Shown in pieces: positions 58,985-64,000 of a stretch of DNA of 64,000 nucleotides. Each line of letters opens with the position of its first letter. Positions within the stretch are counted from its first letter, which is position 1. Under the pieces are notes generated by a model. The model saw only the letters and a program-made list of their open reading frames with translations. It was not told where the DNA came from and ran no database searches. This DNA comes from Eutrigla gurnardus (taxonomy: Eukaryota > Chordata > Actinopteri > Perciformes > Triglidae): the NCBI GenBank assembly GCA_963514095.1, contig OY741279.1:7710322-7774321 (forward strand). The letters are read 5' to 3'. Made by a program: the position numbers and the translations under genes.

Positions 58985-59310
58985 TTTTGAGATAAACATT
59001 TTGGGAAATATCCTTATTTGCTTTTTTTGAGTTAGTGATGCTTCTTTGTTATGAGTGGAGGAAAACCAAGGACACCGTTAGCTTAGCTAAAAAGACTGGA
59101 AACGGTTCCGTTAAACGGTAATAAATGAATAAAAAATCTGCCAACCAACGCGTCCTAAAGCTTAATAATTAACACGATTGTTTAATATGTTCACAAACAG
59201 ACAGTGTGTGTGTTTTTTGATGAACATAGTTACCCGTCTACAAGTCAGAACCAGAAATTGTTGTTTTATATTTCTGTTTGTGAATTACACAAAGTTGTTC
59301 TTTAGTGAGT
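58985..59310 (+). repeat. Second copy of the TTAGCTTAGCTAAAAAGACT teleost repeat
   Basis: GTTAGCTTAGCTAAAAAGAC, then GGAAACGGTTCC and AATTAACACGATTGTTTAAT, in the same order as at 21230-21450. A terminal-looking piece, CCAAAATGTCAAATTATTCT, occurs at 59781-59800, so the element may extend to about 59810. Confidence 0.6.
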
Positions 59311-59810
59311 TTTCGAGGTAGCCTAATGCGTTTTGGACACATGGGCTTTGGGTTGATTGACCCATTGCGAGTACGGATCAATACCAGTGCTTAATTAATA
59401 AACTGTACGTCTCACTTTTGGAAGTGAATGGGATCGTTCTTTTATTAAAAGTTTAAAGAAACATCAGGCTTGACTTAAACGTTAATTAACTTTCTTAACT
59501 GTACAACAAAATGCAAGAAATAAATACATAGATATATATCTATTGAATTCTTATTTTCTTTTCAAATAATAAAAAAAAATCACCCAAATTAACAGGAATT
59601 ACAATTAAATTTAAATCATTTTAATGCAGCAACAAACTGGTCAAAACTCCGGTACATAATGTATGTAGTACATAAACTCCCAGCTGTTAGAGTCGGCTTA
59701 TCTCTAAAGTTAACTGCCTCCTGGTTTACATACAATAATGCACTTCCCATCTAACTCTTCTAAGATAGCGACTCCATTTTCCAAAATGTCAAATTATTCT
59801 TTTAAAGGAT

Positions 59811-62800
59811 CGCTAACTCTGTATAAATGGAGCGGCATTCAACACTCTCATCTAGCGGTGTGTATATCATCACATGGCCCTCTCCCAGCCACGGGTAAGG
59901 CCTTGAGGGATTGATAATGTGACAGATTACCAGCATCACCACAGGATGGGTGATGGTGTACCTCACTCACATGGCGCCCTGCCCTGCGAGCACTGAATCC
60001 TCTCTCTTGAGAGGATCCGCGGCATGGTGGTTCACTTTGCAGCGCTGTTGCATGGTGAAGTACGTCATTGCCCCGAGGGTGGCTGATCCTATCTGCCTGC
60101 TGGCTCTTCACAGATATTATCAACTATCCACACCATGATCCATCCTGCACCCACAAACCCCAACGCTAAAATACACTGCTAAAAATATAAACACTGTATT
60201 TAGTTTGTTTAGCGAGGTGGGAGGAGGGGGGGGGGAACAAAAAAGCATTGTGCAATCAGTTGTTTGTGTCACATGTGGTTTAGGGACTGGATTGAAGGCC
60301 TTCTTGCAACTAGTTAGAAACTAGAATTAAACCAGATTTACCCAAAGTGAAGATAGTTGGTGTGGGAGCGCCATCATGAGGCATGATGAGGGGGGGAGGA
60401 ACGTGGAGGGGAGGGCACAGCGAACACAGCATGACGTCGTGCCTCCCGTTTGTGTTGCCTGTTCAAACAGCAGCAGAGGTTGGTGGTGCTGGCCACGTAC
60501 AACAGTAGTAAAGAGGGAGCGGTGTACAAGTACAGGAGAAAAGAGAGAAGGGTAAAGCCGTTTTATAGAGGCGGGGGGGGGGCAGAAACGGGAGGATGTC
60601 GAAACAACTGCAGAGAAAAAAATATACTCAAACGAGAGAGAGAGGGGAGATGAAAGTATGCCTGGGGCAGAAAGTGAAACACGAGTAAGTGCCGTAAAGA
60701 CCGTGTCACACACACACAGATGTCCACTCGGTGTATTTTGGAGAGACTGCTGAACGAGCACCTCATCCACGCACATTCTAGAGAAATCTAAGTCGCTCGC
60801 AGATGGACTGCAGAGAAGGGAGGTGCTGCTATGAAGTCGAACTGTAAACCGATTCTTGCTATTCGACGGTGGCCCGGCGCCAGAGGAGCTGTGCTTGGTA
60901 CCACTGTCTTCTTCTTCTTCTTTCTAATTTTCTTCCAGTTGTTCAGAATGAGTGTTTGAAATACCAAACACAAAAATACAAAACAGATTTAGCCTGTTCG
61001 TATCTGTTAATGATCGGCGCATGCAGAAGTCCTCTATTATATTACATCGTTATATTCCATCTCAGTCTCATAAAGATGATTCAGATTTCATGCCGACATG
61101 CCCTCGTCAAAACTACTTTGACATTCATTAAATCCTCTTTTTTTTTTCCTCGACAACATTCAAACAGTCTCATTAAAAACGATCCCTCCTCTTTAATTAT
61201 CTGAGCTTTTAAATAACTTGATGTCATGGTGAGTTTTGTGTGGTTTACCATGATTACAGCACAAGAAACTTTGGGTGCCACTCGAGCGTTTGCCTTCAGT
61301 TGTGTCACACAGTAAGGGGCGTTGCGACGTGTGTTGTGGCTGTGTTGATTAGCTACTGCAGTTTGGGACTAATTTCTTCCAGTGTTCCCCGAGGCTTGTG
61401 TGTTGTTCATTTTATTGTTCATGGGGAAAAACGGCTCAGCCGGTTAAAAATGGAAAAATCACTTAATTTTTCCTCCACTGCCGAGCTACTGTTTTGGCTT
61501 TTAGAGCACACTCCCCCCGCCTACGCAGCTGTTCGGCGACTGGATCTCCATTAAATGGTTTATGTTTATGGGCATGTGGAGGTAAAGGTGCCACCAAATC
61601 CTGTCAGTGACTCACTGTAATGACCAACTGTACGAGGAGCATTTTTCTACTCTACGCGAGCGAGGTAGTCATGCAGCAATTTGCAAAAAGACAAACAAAC
61701 CTTAACTTCCTTTGATTTACCTGGAAATGTTTCTTCTGAGAGCGAGAAGAGGCCCGGGTCGTCGCTTTTCCGAGGAGGTTTCTCCGGCCGCCTCAGGTTT
61801 CAAAGCTGGCAGGCTGATCAGAGAGCAGAAAGCTTGTGAGCCTTGGCACCGACACACAGCACCAGGCTTTGAGGGCCCAGATTAACCTGCACAGTAGTTA
61901 AATAAACACACATCCGTGCGTGGCCGCATGAATGGACGTTTCATCACCGCTTGCTACATTTCCGTGATTCGTACCCGTCTCACACCCTTCTGCGCTCCAT
62001 GATGCAATTAAGAATAACAGTCAAAACACTAAAACATGCGTGTAATATTGACTGGCAAGGAAATAAGGTATATGTGGGCACTATAGTGAAAACTCCATAA
62101 ATGACCTCCTTCACTTCGCTTTTTCCGTGACTCTTTTTTTTTGCTCAAGATTTGGTTTAGATGTTTGTCAGTTGTTAGCTGCTTCCTGCGTTCACTGATC
62201 AAGCCTTGCATTGTGCACTTTGGTCCCAGTAAAATAACCTCGAGACCAAATTGGCTTGACCCGAGTGTGAGTCTGCGGCAAAGTGGGGGCTGACTTTCAG
62301 ACAACTACAGGACGGGAGCTTAGTGGGGGTGTGAGGTAAACCCCCATGGCGGCGGGTCGTGTTAAAACAGCAGAGGCGGGGGCGGGATGGGGGTGGGGGG
62401 GGCTTGTATTTGTACACAGGGAACCCCGGGCCACTCAGTAAAAAGAGCTTTATTATTTAGGCCTCTGCCAAGCAGAGATCAGGGTGGAAAATGCACAGGA
62501 TCCCCGGCGCCAAGTCCCTTGCTCTCGGAAAATCCACCCCAGAAGCGTCCAGGCGAAGGGCCTGGATTTAATCACCCACTGCGCCATTTGTCCTCAGTCT
62601 GAAGAAAGAAAGCTACAATCAATCTGCATCAACGTGTCTCTCAATTGCACCACCAGCAATCTTATTAAAAAAGACACGTTCTCTATTACGTGAGTAACCC
62701 CCGAATTTTAATTCTGGACACGATTTCCGAAAATGACCGTCTGTTAATAGAAACCATCAAACTATTACTTGGTCTAGCAAATAAGTCGTACCTCTTTATC

Positions 62801-62856
62801 TTCACATCTAGGTCACTGTGTGACCTCACATCTGTGCCTTTCTCGTGATATCTTGG
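59811..62856. other. Intergenic, no gene recognised
   Basis: No supported gene. 59840-60140 is non-repetitive, has balanced composition and is a possible conserved non-coding element. 60390-60680 is purine-rich. 62330-62410 is G-rich. Confidence 0.45.
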
Positions 62857-62857
62857 T

Positions 62858-62949
62858 TAGGGATGGGACGATGTAGGATTTTATCACGCTTCGGGATAAA
62901 AAACGCTCACAATAATCGATTGTAGTAAATTTCCATCGTCCCATGCCTA
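62858..62949. mobile_element. Very short hAT-like MITE, about 92 bp
   Basis: TAGGGATGGGACGATG at the left matches the reverse complement of the right end, CATCGTCCCATGCCTA, except for one base. Flanks ATCTTGGT and ATCTTTGC agree at 6 of 8 positions, as for an aged 8-bp duplication. The interior carries AATCGATT and a TTTTATCACG block. Confidence 0.6.
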
Positions 62950-63534
62950 ATCTTTGCAATGCATTTAGCAAATCTTTTCAAATTTCACAACAACATCCAC
63001 TTGGATAATCTCATTAGATCAGGAGGTCAAAGGTCATGGTGACCTTGCTTTTCGGGGAACACGATAGCTCAGGAACACCTTTTGGGGAATATCTTTTTGG
63101 CCATATCTCAAGAATTCATATGCTAATCGGAAGGCGATAATTGTAGTTTCTTTTTTTTTTCTTCTTTCAAATGGAAAAGACAGCAGTTTTCACTTTATTT
63201 CGGGGGTAGCTGGGGTCTGAATCCAGGGAACCAGACGGATGAGTCATTTTGAAAATGGCTTGTATGCAGCTCACCCCTCAGTCACAGCTGATCAGTCACT
63301 GTTCCCATTTGCTTTTGGAGTCCAAAAGGAGATCATTGCTGCAGAACCAAAGTACACATCAGTGCTCAGAGATTTTAGACTATTTGATAGATTATATAGA
63401 TAAACTAATAGTCATGAATTGTATCAAGCCATATCTGATGCATTTGTTAGGTTATGGGTTTGTTGGGCAATGGAAACTTTAAAACCATCAGACAGGTAGT
63501 GCTTTCAGTTTTTCATTGGATTTTGACAATTTAT

Positions 63535-63965
63535 AGACTCAAGACTTTATTGTCCCCTAGGGGGAAATTAATTTTCACAGCACCGTATCCATCCAAAAGC
63601 TAATGCCATACACGCTACAGAAACAGTACATACTCAAAACACACAGCAGAAAAAAACAACTCAAACAACAATACAACAGTAAGAGTCTCCACTCTGACCC
63701 GTTTCTTGTTCAGGGCAGCAGGAATCAGACTCATCTCCTGAACCGCCGCCATGGTTAGTGGATGTGTGATGTGCTGTTTGATAGAGATTACACTGCGGGT
63801 CACGGCCCTGTTCAGTTCTGTGAGGGTTGGGTGTGGGGAGACCAATTATTCTAGCTGCTGTGGTTGTTGAGTGTGAGTTTGGCCCCGTTTTGGACTGACG
63901 GCATTGTGAAGAAGCAGGTGGAACACCACTGGTCCTCTCCAAAAACACCTCAGAAGTCAAACAAT
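63535..63965 (-). mobile_element. 3' fragment of a LINE (Rex/CR1/L2-like), minus strand
   Basis: On the minus strand, frames give ARIIGLPTP, then TLTELNRAVTRSVISIKQHI and MSLIPAALNKKR, with frame breaks. This matches the C-terminal end of ORF2 in non-LTR fish elements, where a RIIG-PTP block is followed by a final Phe/Leu-Ile-Pro-Ala-Leu-Asn motif. The 3' end carries the CCCCTAGGGGACAATAAAGT tail on the minus strand. It is broken by frameshifts and truncated; the 5' part is absent or lies beyond the window. Confidence 0.65.
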
Positions 63966-64000
63966 AGACCTGAAAAGGTGCTGAAATTATGAAAAGTTTG

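Overview
The window is vertebrate nuclear DNA, almost certainly from a percomorph-type teleost. It has compact GT-AG split genes, many long dinucleotide and poly-G tracts, and interspersed repeats of kinds common in teleosts. Three protein-coding genes are clear, all on the + strand: zc3h14 (23463-28869, 17 coding exons, 684 aa), batf (35644-39387, 3 coding exons, 124 aa) and flvcr2 (41110-55145, 493 or 517 aa). Every splice junction was read from the sequence and all keep frame. BATF and FLVCR2 are neighbours in human too (14q24), and ZC3H14 lies further along the same arm, so this is conserved synteny.

Layout. 1-230 is a degenerate pentameric TTAGG satellite. 231-23400 has no convincing gene; it holds microsatellites, poly-G runs, a nested PIF-Harbinger-like MITE and SINE-like pieces. 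zc3h14 follows, with a 931-bp hAT-like MITE in its penultimate intron and an L2-type LINE 3' end just downstream. Between zc3h14 and batf, 30.1-32.4 kb, lie two full-length 299-nt 7SL (SRP) RNA genes in a 1379-bp tandem duplication. Each has an ATF/CRE site at -50 to -43 and a TATA-like box at about -30, and a third copy of the promoter stands alone upstream. batf and flvcr2 come next, separated by about 1.1 kb with a CTCF-like motif. After flvcr2 there is a candidate small split gene around a 21-bp minisatellite (56561-57713), then about 6 kb without a supported gene, ending in a minus-strand LINE fragment.

Most notable: flvcr2 has two complete, non-identical first coding exons (41110-41685 and 43195-43842). 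Each encodes an N-terminus, TM1-4 and half of TM5, each ends in phase 0 at the same Gly-Asn-Gln, and only one set of downstream exons is present. One locus therefore seems able to make two transporters with different N-terminal lobes on one C-terminal lobe. The 7SL cluster and the minisatellite-bearing split ORF are the next best leads.

The three genes do not form a pathway: an RNA-binding poly(A)/RNA-processing factor, an AP-1 family immune transcription factor and a choline/haem-family transporter. The SRP RNA genes serve co-translational targeting to the ER.
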